NCBI GenBank assembly: GCA_021413585.1
Contig: JAIOQB010000286.1
Coordinates: 1 to 50,374, forward strand
DNA: 50,374 bases
Reading direction: 5' to 3'
From: Planctomycetia bacterium
GTDB lineage: Bacteria; Planctomycetota; Planctomycetia; Pirellulales; UBA7805
The position numbers and the translations under genes are program-made. The first letter of the stretch is position 1, and each line of letters opens with the position of its first letter. Of this stretch, positions 29,401-36,337 are shown in pieces. The notes below the pieces were generated by a model. It was not told where the DNA came from, searched no databases, and was given only the letters and a program-made list of their open reading frames with translations.

Positions 29401-29680
29401 CCTCGCGCGTGGTGAGATCGAACTCCGACTCCGTGACCTTGCCGCCGTGGCAATGGACGCAGCTCTTCATGAGCACTGGGCGGACCTGATCTTTGAACAG
29501 GTCGAGGCCCTGCTGCATTTGGGCGGCGTGATCGGCGGGGAGGGCGGGCTTCACGGGCGTGGTCGCCGGCGCGGGTGTCGGCGGGGTTTCGGCGAAGCTG
29601 ATGCCTATGCCGGGAACAACAGCCGCCAGCGCAGCCAAAACCGAAAGCGCCACAAGGATGGAGGTGCGTCGAGCATTCAT
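26486..29680 (-). CDS. PSCyt1/DUF1549/DUF1553 planctomycete cytochrome protein
   Basis: A 1064-residue exported protein. A signal peptide (1-30) is followed by a PSCyt1 domain with heme motif CVHCH (74-78). A DUF1549 domain follows (about 190-400; [38 protein letters not shown], a second CxxCH). A beta-rich domain fills about 440-690. The DUF1553 domain is at the end (about 770-1060; [43 protein letters not shown]). It forms an operon with DUF1501. The heme motifs imply an electron-transfer role outside the cytoplasm; the partner enzyme and substrate remain unknown. Confidence 0.94.
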   Translation of the reverse strand: [1064 protein letters not shown]

Positions 29681-29778
29681 CGGGCGAGGATTACTCTGCG
29701 GCAGGTGGGAGTCGTAAAAACGACCGCACGCGAGGATCCGCTGCGTGAACCAAATTATCGGGCAACCGGCGACCAGCC

Positions 29779-29798
29779 CGAGGGCAGGCCAGCCCTCG
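29779..29798. repeat. Short perfect hairpin
   Basis: CGAGGGC and GCCCTCG separated by 6 nt. It lies upstream of the DUF1549/1553 gene and downstream of the small-gene cluster. There is no T run, so a terminator role is uncertain. A second hairpin, CCATTTT/AAAATGG, lies at 29835-29854. Confidence 0.5.
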
Positions 29799-29890
29799 AA
29801 TTCGCCCTGCAGCCGACGCGGAACTGCAACCCCTCCATTTTAGTCGAAAAATGGCCGGAGAAGCAACCGCGTGGGGCGGGTGGAAATGCC

Positions 29891-30157
29891 CTAATAGCGT
29901 GGTGGCAAGCCTAATCCGAAGTTTGCCATGATCGCCACGATCAGCATCGATGATGGGACCGCGATGATAATGGAGATAATCGCCATCCCAACGGCCCGCC
30001 CATGACGGCCAATAGCGTCTGGATCGAGCGTTGTCGGCCTCTGCGCAAACATCGACCGTGTATGAAAAAAGCTCTCTGAGCTATTGAAATAGCTTAGTCG
30101 GGATCCGCCAAGGTTGCCGGTCGGCCCCCCGATAGAAATTACGTTGCCTACTGCCAT
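29891..30157 (-). CDS. Small unrecognised protein with a C-terminal membrane helix
   Basis: An 88-residue frame, last in the packed small-gene run. The first half is hydrophilic and Ser/Gly rich; residues about 54-82 are a long hydrophobic segment (VGMAIISIIIAVPSSMLIVAIM), probably one membrane helix or hairpin. It starts 24 bp after the previous stop codon. The ribosome site is weak (AGAG only). No family recognised. It could be the membrane partner of the small soluble protein encoded just before it; that is inference from order alone. Confidence 0.5.
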   Translation of the reverse strand: MAVGNVISIGGPTGNLGGSRLSYFNSSESFFHTRSMFAQRPTTLDPDAIGRHGRAVGMAIISIIIAVPSSMLIVAIMANFGLGLPPRY

Positions 30158-30181
30158 GCTCTAGGTAACGAGAGCAGGCAA

Positions 30182-30517
30182 TTATTTCGCGATTCTTCGC
30201 AGGTAGCTGATGGGGTCTTGGGAAAAGTCGCTGAGGATTGCGGGGACGACCGCGATTCCTTCAATCAATTCATATTTCGCGGCTCGCATTTCCTGTTGAT
30301 TTCGAAACGTCGTGTATTGTTTCGGAGTGCCAATCGAACGACCCAAACAGGGTTCAGGACGTTCCGAGCCTTCGGGCCATTCGGCGATATTGCTTTCCTC
30401 TGAAATAAAGACGTCCTCTTCCACCGGGCCGGAGTAACCGGCCGTGCGGGGGTCGGTGTCCAAAAAAACGTGTTCTAGGACGCCACCCGCATTCCGCTGC
30501 TCAACTCGATAGGGCAT
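30182..30517 (-). CDS. Small unrecognised acidic protein
   Basis: A 111-residue soluble-looking protein, with an acidic middle (EEDVFISEESNIAEWPEGSE) and a helical C-terminus (NQQEMRAAKYELIEG...SYLRRIAK). GGAG is 8 nt before the ATG, and the start lies 13 bp after the previous stop codon, which supports a true gene in an operon. No family recognised, no signal peptide, no motif suggesting catalysis. Confidence 0.6.
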   Translation of the reverse strand: MPYRVEQRNAGGVLEHVFLDTDPRTAGYSGPVEEDVFISEESNIAEWPEGSERPEPCLGRSIGTPKQYTTFRNQQEMRAAKYELIEGIAVVPAILSDFSQDPISYLRRIAK

Positions 30518-30530
30518 TTTCAGACTCCAA

Positions 30531-30734
30531 TTATTTCAGGATAGTTGTTCCGATCATCTGCGTTACGCTGCTGGTGGTCGTGGCTTGCGTTACCAGTCGG
30601 CCGATGGGTTGCGGTTCCGTGGCGTTAAATTGGTCGGGGTTATTTCCCTCAAAAACGCCGATGGCCACCACGACCGCGTAGCCGCCGAGAAAAGTTTTTG
30701 CGGGCAATTTATTCGCACACAAATTACGCCACAT
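30531..30734 (-). CDS. Small unrecognised protein
   Basis: A 67-residue protein starting at ATG 30734, which has GGAG 6 nt upstream; an ATG 12 bp earlier is in frame but would have a worse site. The centre has a short hydrophobic stretch (FLGGYAVVVAIGVF), followed by a Thr/Ser-rich tail. No family recognised. Tightly followed by the 111-residue gene (13 bp). Confidence 0.5.
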   Translation of the reverse strand: MWRNLCANKLPAKTFLGGYAVVVAIGVFEGNNPDQFNATEPQPIGRLVTQATTTSSVTQMIGTTILK

Positions 30735-30851
30735 GGCACACTCCATTTTGAATAAATCGGGCTGCTCTTCTGCGTTTTAAAAATTATTCGCAGCCCCAAA
30801 CCGGAAGGCAAGCTAACTATCGTGCTGGTGGGGTTGTTTTGTCGCAATAAA

Positions 30852-31091
30852 TCATACGGCCTGCAATTTTGCTTTGATAAAATTTTGGGCGGCATCGGGC
30901 GTGGGGAACGCGACCCGCTGCCAATCGAAATTTTCCGCAAACTCTCTTGACGATAGCAGGAATTGGGGCGAAACAAGCGACGACCAATCTACGTACTTGA
31001 TGTACCAAACTGCACTCTCCGGGGGGCGAACTAGATGGGCATGCCAGCCGTTCCCTAGTTCTAGTTCGTAGTGGTATTTTTTGGTAATCAT
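30852..31091 (-). CDS. Small unrecognised soluble protein
   Basis: A 79-residue protein starting at ATG 31091 with AGGA 8 nt upstream. It is rich in aromatic residues (HAHLVRP, VWYIKYVDWSSL, FDWQRVAFPTPDAAQNFIKA) and looks like a compact alpha/beta domain. The final A..FI.AKL helix resembles the end of many small nucleic-acid or protein-binding domains, but no family could be named. A GTAC-N4-GTAC palindrome lies 34 bp before its start. Confidence 0.6.
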   Translation of the reverse strand: MITKKYHYELELGNGWHAHLVRPPESAVWYIKYVDWSSLVSPQFLLSSREFAENFDWQRVAFPTPDAAQNFIKAKLQAV

Positions 31092-31124
31092 CGGTAATTC
31101 CTCGTGGGGGGTTTGGTTGTCTCT

Positions 31125-31136
31125 GTACAAGAGTAC
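31125..31136. promoter_or_regulatory. GTAC-N4-GTAC palindrome upstream of the small-gene run
   Basis: GTACAAGAGTAC lies 34 bp before the 79-residue gene. The spacing resembles the GAAC-N4-GTTC LexA box of many bacteria, with one change per half-site. That resemblance may be chance, since GTAC is itself a palindrome. Confidence 0.3.
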
Positions 31137-31174
31137 CAACCGTATCCCTCAATGCAACAGAAGTCTGCACCTGA

Positions 31175-31189
31175 GTAAACCCGGTTTAC
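31175..31189. promoter_or_regulatory. Perfect 15-bp palindrome, candidate operator
   Basis: GTAAACCCGGTTTAC has 7-bp perfect arms around one base. It lies in the 201-bp spacer between the SRAP-like gene and the 79-residue gene. There is no T run, so an operator is more likely than a terminator. Confidence 0.45.
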
Positions 31190-31292
31190 GAAATGAACTC
31201 TGCTGGCGGTTTGGTATAGCAAACTCTACCTAGACAGCACGGAGCGTGAATTGTTCCGAGATTTTGCGTGCGGAACCACCAAGACTGCCTTG

Positions 31293-31772
31293 CTAGATCT
31301 GCTCCCCCACCAACACCGGCATCCGATCATGCTTCGTCATGTTTTGAAAGTAGGTGCTGGCATTTTGCGTGAGCATGTAGACGTGGGGGCGCTCGGCTTG
31401 ATCCCGCACGACAATGCCTCGGATCCCTTCGGTGACGACGAACCAGATGCCTTTTTCCATGCCGAATTGGGCGGGGATGATGACCGGCTCGGGTGACATC
31501 CAGCGCCACTTGCCCGCCTTAAGGCTTTCGTCTCGGCACCATCCCGTCTTGGGGAGTTTTGGCAGCTTGCCGCCCCGGTTGCCCCATTCGTAAATCAGCA
31601 TCTGCCCGGCGTGAATCACCGGCAACTGCGGTTCATTCTGCCGATCCGCAAAGTCGAAAATAATTTCTTCGCCCGCTCCGTCGCTGCGCAGGTGAATGCG
31701 ACTACGCAGGTTGTATTCTTCCAGCAGCTCCAGATTGATGCGGCTCTTTAGAATGGAAATGGCTCGGCACAT
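31293..31772 (-). CDS. Short SRAP/YedK-like protein (SOS-response-associated peptidase family), divergent
   Basis: A 159-residue protein, against about 220 for YedK/HMCES. The second residue is cysteine (MCRAIS), the residue that in this family becomes N-terminal and links to abasic DNA. E106 in IIPAQFGMEKG matches the position of the family glutamate (LIPADGFYEW), and H148 in TKHDRMPVLV matches the IHDRMP histidine. The conserved asparagine of NAR.ET is not seen; the equivalent stretch reads GWCRDES. The protein stops soon after the histidine motif, so the usual C-terminal part is missing. SRAP proteins shield abasic sites in single-stranded DNA by forming a DNA-protein crosslink. The start is 9 bp after the Y-polymerase stop, so the two are co-transcribed. 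Confidence 0.72.
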   Translation of the reverse strand: MCRAISILKSRINLELLEEYNLRSRIHLRSDGAGEEIIFDFADRQNEPQLPVIHAGQMLIYEWGNRGGKLPKLPKTGWCRDESLKAGKWRWMSPEPVIIPAQFGMEKGIWFVVTEGIRGIVVRDQAERPHVYMLTQNASTYFQNMTKHDRMPVLVGEQI

Positions 31773-31781
31773 GGCGGCACC

Positions 31782-32987
31782 CTAGAAGCAAGATTTACCG
31801 TAGATGTCACATATATCGTAAGCATTGGCGGGATCGCCGTACACGTCCGCCAGGGGCAGGGTAGCCGCGCTGCGCAGAATAAACCGTCCAAAAGATTCAT
31901 TGACGGTGTGCTTCAACCGGTCGATGACTTCTTCCCGCCGATCAGCGGTAGAAAATAGACTGCGCTGAGCGTGGCGACGGTCCCGCAATCCACCGGCAAT
32001 GACGTGCATGTAATGCACCATTTGGCTGGCCCATCCCTGCTCCAGCAACCGGAGTGCTGCCAGGCATATTTCCTCAAACCGCCACGCCGTCGCCAGAAGA
32101 TTCACTTTCGACACCGAACCTCCCGACGGCTTGAACGATAAATCCAGGATGAGTTGATCGCAGCCTAATTGATAGAAGTGGAGGGCTTCAACCAATCGTT
32201 CGGTATTTCGCACCACGAACGCCCGCAGCCGATCAGGATCGTTCGTCGCTCGCCCCAGGCTGCCGCCACGTGCAATGAACTTGTTGCGGGGGCGAGTTGG
32301 AGCAATCGGGATCACGGAATCGCCGTTGAGTTCCCACCATAAATCTTCGCCTCGCTTCGTGAGGATGCGACGAATGAGACGCCGATCCGCCTGCACGAAT
32401 TGCTCGCACGTTGTGATGCCGTGGCTAGCGAGCCGAGCGGCGCTGCGGCGCGCGATGCCCGTAATCTCGGTCACGGGTAAATCGTGCAACAGCGCCAGGC
32501 GAGTCTCGTTATCGCCAATCACGAAGCAACCTAAGGGCTTGTGATGGTCCGACGCCAGTTTGGCTAGAATCTTCGTGCGGGCAATTCCGACGCTCACCGG
32601 CACGCCAACCGCGGAGAGTACCTTGGCCTGCAACTTTCTGGCTAGATCGTGGCTCGGATGCTCCGCGCTGAAAAACATTTCGTCCACGGAGTAGTATTCC
32701 ACCAACGGGCTGATCGACTTCACCACCGCCAGCATTTTTCTCGACAGCGTTTCATACCAGGTGAAGTCTCGCTTGATGTAGATTCCATCCGGGCAGATCG
32801 GCAGTGCTTCCCAAATCGGCATCCCCGTGGTGACGCCAAACGCTTTCATTTCGTAACTCTTGGCGATGATGCAAGCGCCGTGATTGCCCAGCACGCCCAC
32901 GGGCATCCGGTGCAGGTGCGGCAATCGCACCCGTTCGGCGCTCACATAGAAACTATCGGCATCGACGTGGCCAATGAAAGCGGGCAT
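31782..32987 (-). CDS. Y-family DNA polymerase (UmuC/DinB type)
   Basis: A 401-residue translesion polymerase. The palm has D9 in HVDADSFYVSAER and D102-E103 in YYSVDEMFF, the full catalytic acid set. Fingers and thumb follow (VPVSVGIARTKILAKLASDHHKP), with a helix-hairpin-helix near residues 170-195 (VTEITGIARRSAARLASHGI) and a little-finger domain at the end. Length is normal. The family copies past damaged bases and raises mutation rates. No umuD, lexA or imuA neighbour is seen; instead the SRAP-like gene follows at once. Upstream of ATG 32987 the minus strand has TTGACT and TATATT, but only 12 bp apart, so the promoter is uncertain. Confidence 0.93.
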   Translation of the reverse strand: MPAFIGHVDADSFYVSAERVRLPHLHRMPVGVLGNHGACIIAKSYEMKAFGVTTGMPIWEALPICPDGIYIKRDFTWYETLSRKMLAVVKSISPLVEYYSVDEMFFSAEHPSHDLARKLQAKVLSAVGVPVSVGIARTKILAKLASDHHKPLGCFVIGDNETRLALLHDLPVTEITGIARRSAARLASHGITTCEQFVQADRRLIRRILTKRGEDLWWELNGDSVIPIAPTRPRNKFIARGGSLGRATNDPDRLRAFVVRNTERLVEALHFYQLGCDQLILDLSFKPSGGSVSKVNLLATAWRFEEICLAALRLLEQGWASQMVHYMHVIAGGLRDRRHAQRSLFSTADRREEVIDRLKHTVNESFGRFILRSAATLPLADVYGDPANAYDICDIYGKSCF

Positions 32988-33146
32988 GACGGCAGACTAA
33001 TATACGCCTGTCCACCAGTCAATCGTCCTGCAGAAAAAGGACGTAAAAAACTCCTGCGGGAGATTCCACCACGGCGATTGTGCCCGATTCTTGCGCCCGC
33101 AGGCCATCAGGTTCGCCCGGTCTTGCAGCCGTTGCCGCGACGCCGC

Positions 33147-33212
33147 ACTTGCCCGAAGTGCAAGCGAGGGGGCATGCCTTGCCGTCCCTCGCTGGCGCGT
33201 CGGACTAGTAAC
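33147..33212 (+). repeat. Interspersed inverted repeat, family A
   Basis: Left arm ACTTGCCCGAAGTGCAAGCG, right arm CCCTCGCTGGCGCGTCGGAC followed by TAGT. Outer arms pair imperfectly with the CTAG ends. Same element as 35180-35243 and 46258-46326. Confidence 0.8.
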
Positions 33213-33256
33213 GTTTTCAAACGCAGAGCCATCTATTTAGGTCGCGCATGAAAACA

Positions 33257-33290
33257 CCCGGCGGCAGGGTGCAAGGTTCCTGCCGCCGGG
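33257..33290 (-). terminator. Rho-independent-type terminator of the Ig-repeat lipoprotein gene
   Basis: A perfect 12-bp GC stem (CCCGGCGGCAGG/CCTGCCGCCGGG) with a 10-nt loop, 55 bp after the stop codon of the minus-strand gene at 33345. In that direction it is followed by TGTTTTC, a short T-rich tail. Confidence 0.7.
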
Positions 33291-33344
33291 CTTGGTAACG
33301 CGATGTCGAAAGTTTCAGCTAGTTACTCAATTCAACCTAATTAC

Positions 33345-35033
33345 TCAGTTACTCAACACCGCCGCAATGCTCGGCACCGCCACGTTGTCGTCCGTATACG
33401 TGATCGTATACGTCTTGTCGGACAACAGGTCGAGCGTCACCGACGTGCTGCGGGGCTCATTCGGTTGCGGCAACAGGGCGACGATACGGACCGTTTGGTT
33501 CTTGCCGGCGGCCACTTCGTCCGGCACGATCGTCGAGCCGTTGGGCTGGACCACGTTGACCAGCGTGCCGCTGACGTACAGGTCGATCTCGAATGCCGAG
33601 TGATTGACCAACAGCACCTTCGCCGGCGGCACCGCTACGTTGGCGGCCGCAAGCGACTGCGCGGCGGCCAGGCCGCTGGCGGTGCTTTTGGTGGCGGTCA
33701 TCGTGGCCTTCGCCGAGTTGCCCGCGGCGTTCGTGCCGGTGGCGGTGTACGTGATCGTGCCATCGGCCAGACCACTGACATCCACATTACTAACCGACCA
33801 TGTCCCATCGGTGGCCGAAGAGGTCGTCGTTTGCGGGCTGCTGTCGGTCGTCCCGTCGCTGGCGACGACAGAAACGGACAGACTGGGATCCCCCGTGCCG
33901 CTGGCGGACGTGGCAGTGGCGTTCGTGCCGTCGATCGGATCTGTCACCAGGGTGATGGCGATCGTCGGCGGCACCGTGTCTTTCGTCGCACCCAGGCTGG
34001 CGTTGGCCGTCTGGTTCGACGCGTCAGTGCCGGTGACGGTGTACGTGATCTTGCCGTCGAGCAGGCCGCTCACGTCGATCCCGCTCACCGACCACGCTCC
34101 GGTGGTTCCGTCCGACGTGGTCGTTTGCGCCGGCGTCGTCGTGGTACCGTCGGAGGCGACCACGGAGATCGCCAGATTCGGATCGCCGCCGCCGCTCGCC
34201 GATGTGCTGCTGGCGCTGCCCGCGTTGATCGGATCGGTCACCGTGGTGATCGTCACGTTCGGCAGCACGGGCGGAGTCACGGCCGCTTCCACGGTGATGT
34301 TGACCGTCGCCGTGGCGGACATGCCGCAGACGTCGATCACCGTGTACGTAAACGAATCCGGGCCGGTCACGTCGGTGTTCGGCGTGTACTGCACCTGCTG
34401 CCCTGTGGCGGTGGTGATGATCGCCGCCGTGCCATTGCTGGGGGTGGAAACCGCGCTGATCGTCAGCGTGTCGCCACCGGGAGACGCGCTGTCCGGATCG
34501 CTATCGTTGGAGAGGACGTCGATATTGACGGGCGTATTGACCGGCGTACTGGCCGTATCGTCGCCGGCGGTGGGGGCCTGGTCGGTGTCGCGCAGGTAGA
34601 CCGTCACGTCCGCATGACGGCAGCAGTTGTCGTGGCGCGGCGCATGATGGCACCGCTCGCCGCCGGTGGTGGTTGTCGTGGTCGTTGCCGCCGGCACGCT
34701 TTCGATGCACACGCGGTACTCAAACTTCGCCTGCCCCGTGGCGCCGGCCGCGGGTGTGAACGTGATCGTGTTGTCCGGGTTGATCACCGCAGTGCCGAGC
34801 GTCGCGTCGGGAGGCTCGGTAATGGAAACGGACTTGAGTTGCTCTTCGCCATCCTGATCTTTGTCGAGCACGTCGTTGCCGAGCACGTTGATCGTCACCG
34901 GCGAGCCGCTGCACGCCACCGCCGAGTCGTCGGCCAATTTCAGGTCGCAATGCCGGGCATGAAAACACCCGCTCTGCGATACGAGCGCCACTGACGCCAA
35001 CAGAATCATCCACCATTTCGCGCGCACCATCAT
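33345..35033 (-). CDS. Ig-like-repeat surface lipoprotein
   Basis: A 562-residue lipoprotein: the signal ends in VALVSQSGC, lipidated Cys23. AAGGA lies about 9 nt before ATG 35033; a further ATG follows at once. Next come two cadherin/Ig-like domains of the tandem-95 type (about residues 30-150 and 160-265; APTAGDDTASTPVNTPVNIDVLSND, GPDSFTYTVIDVCG). Two near-identical repeats of about 100 residues follow (DPI...SASG.GDP.L..SVVASDGTT...TYT.TGT), and a short C-terminal beta domain ends the protein. A CHHAPRHDNCCRH insert is His/Cys rich. It is probably a cell-surface adhesin or structural protein. Confidence 0.85.
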   Translation of the reverse strand: MMVRAKWWMILLASVALVSQSGCFHARHCDLKLADDSAVACSGSPVTINVLGNDVLDKDQDGEEQLKSVSITEPPDATLGTAVINPDNTITFTPAAGATGQAKFEYRVCIESVPAATTTTTTTGGERCHHAPRHDNCCRHADVTVYLRDTDQAPTAGDDTASTPVNTPVNIDVLSNDSDPDSASPGGDTLTISAVSTPSNGTAAIITTATGQQVQYTPNTDVTGPDSFTYTVIDVCGMSATATVNITVEAAVTPPVLPNVTITTVTDPINAGSASSTSASGGGDPNLAISVVASDGTTTTPAQTTTSDGTTGAWSVSGIDVSGLLDGKITYTVTGTDASNQTANASLGATKDTVPPTIAITLVTDPIDGTNATATSASGTGDPSLSVSVVASDGTTDSSPQTTTSSATDGTWSVSNVDVSGLADGTITYTATGTNAAGNSAKATMTATKSTASGLAAAQSLAAANVAVPPAKVLLVNHSAFEIDLYVSGTLVNVVQPNGSTIVPDEVAAGKNQTVRIVALLPQPNEPRSTSVTLDLLSDKTYTITYTDDNVAVPSIAAVLSN

Positions 35034-35179
35034 TTCCCTATTCCTTTCAAGAAGTTCCATCTCAAGGGTCCGGCCCCCCCTGGTAACACCCACGCGGCTC
35101 CCTGCGACAAATAAAAAACCCCTCACGCTGGCCCGCATTGCTTCTTGCCCACTGTTGCCCGCTGCCGCTCTCAACCGCT

Positions 35180-35243
35180 CACTAGCCCGAAGTGCAAGCG
35201 AGGGGCATCGCTCACCGTCCCTCGCTTGAGATTCGGGCTAGTG
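35180..35243 (+). repeat. Interspersed inverted repeat, family A, best-preserved copy
   Basis: Begins CACTAGCCCGAAGTGCAAGC and ends GAGATTCGGGCTAGTG. The outer 11 bp pair almost perfectly. It lies in the spacer between two minus-strand genes. Confidence 0.85.
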
Positions 35244-35272
35244 ACACATCAAGTGTCAACTTCAAACGTCGA

Positions 35273-36172
35273 CTATCCTCCCGGCGGAACGGCCGGTTCG
35301 CCGTTGGAGCGCGTGCTGTAGGCCCCCAACAAATACGGCTCGATCCCCACCGAGATAAATCGCACCGCCCCGTCGGCCATCAGCGCGTGCGCGCCGGCGG
35401 GGTGGTTGCTGTAAATTCCCTGCTGCTGGTACTCGTTGATCGTCTTATATTCGTGCGCCAGGCATTGCTGGCCGTTGGCCCATTGGCCCCCTTGATCGAT
35501 TGGCCGACCCGCGTCTTCGAGGACGAGGAAGGTTTGCGTGGTGCCGTCGGTGATCTGGCCGCTGGAGACGACGGCGGTTTGCGGCTCGGTGTGCGACGCG
35601 GTGTTCAGCGCCAACAGCACGCCCGAGTCCCACGCCAAGCCCACGCCAAAACCCTTGGGCATCCCTGAGAGCGAGCTGCCGTAGTTGCCGCCGTAGTCGG
35701 TCGCTCCGGAAAACGTGTGCTGCGTAGAGGGACAAAGAAAAATCGGCAGCGTGGTGGAGGCCACTTCGAGGTTCTTCACTCCCAGCGAGGCGTCGTTCCA
35801 GGCGTGGTTGTAGTTGTATTTCACATACAGATTCGTCTGCTCCAGCAGCGGCAGAATGGCGGTGGCCCAGCAGTGGTCAAAACCGTTGGCCGCGTCGCGC
35901 CCCGGCGGCAGATAGCCTTGCTGGCCTTCGTATTGCAGCAGGGCCAGGCCGATCTGGCGGAGGTTGCTGGAGCAAGCCGCGCGGCGCGACGCCTCTTTGG
36001 CGTGCATGATGGCCGGAATCGCCAGGGCCATCAGGATCATCAAGATGCCCATCACCACGAGCAGCTCGACCATGGTCAGAGCGCGGCGAGACTGTGCGCA
36101 TACCCTAACGCGCGAGCGAACTCGCGGCGATCCACTCGCGTGCGGTGATGAGTTGACAAGTTGCGGCGTCAT
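35273..36172 (-). CDS. DUF1559 pilin-like protein
   Basis: A 299-residue pseudopilin-like protein of the large planctomycete DUF1559 family. A long leader ends in SRRALTMVELLVVMGILMIL, where alanine replaces the usual glycine at the cleavage site. The conserved helix end (AIMHAKEASRRAACSSNLRQIGLALLQYE), a CPST segment and the H-X9-DG signature (HPAGAHALMADGAVRF) are all present. Such proteins probably form surface filaments or a pseudopilus. The start is uncertain: ATG 36172 gives a 31-residue leader, and a start 105 bp upstream is possible. It lies back to back with the hydrolase gene at 36338. Confidence 0.85.
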   Translation of the reverse strand: MTPQLVNSSPHASGSPRVRSRVRVCAQSRRALTMVELLVVMGILMILMALAIPAIMHAKEASRRAACSSNLRQIGLALLQYEGQQGYLPPGRDAANGFDHCWATAILPLLEQTNLYVKYNYNHAWNDASLGVKNLEVASTTLPIFLCPSTQHTFSGATDYGGNYGSSLSGMPKGFGVGLAWDSGVLLALNTASHTEPQTAVVSSGQITDGTTQTFLVLEDAGRPIDQGGQWANGQQCLAHEYKTINEYQQQGIYSNHPAGAHALMADGAVRFISVGIEPYLLGAYSTRSNGEPAVPPGG

Positions 36173-36337
36173 GATGAGCGAATGGTTTGCCGCCTCCTGA
36201 CCGTCCCCTCCTGGCCGGCGCGGCTCCTGCCAACATAAACACCGGCTGGGCCGCGGGGAATCGGCAGATTCGAGCATCGATTCGGCCCATTTGTCGACCT
36301 TTCAGAACCATTGATAAATCAACATCGGATTACCATT

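Larger units (their letters stand above)
32988..33344. other. 357-bp intergenic region with repeat and terminator
   Basis: No gene supported. It contains a family A repeat (33147-33212) and a strong hairpin (33257-33290). The part next to 32988 should hold the promoter of the polymerase gene. Confidence 0.5.

Noticed and set aside
31125-31136. Firm call of a LexA box
   Set aside because: Each half-site deviates, GTAC is self-complementary and the planctomycete LexA motif cannot be checked here; kept only as a weak candidate.
30817-31170. 117-codon minus-strand frame overlapping the 79-residue gene
   Set aside because: The other frame has a proper ribosome site at ATG 31091 and a more protein-like composition.
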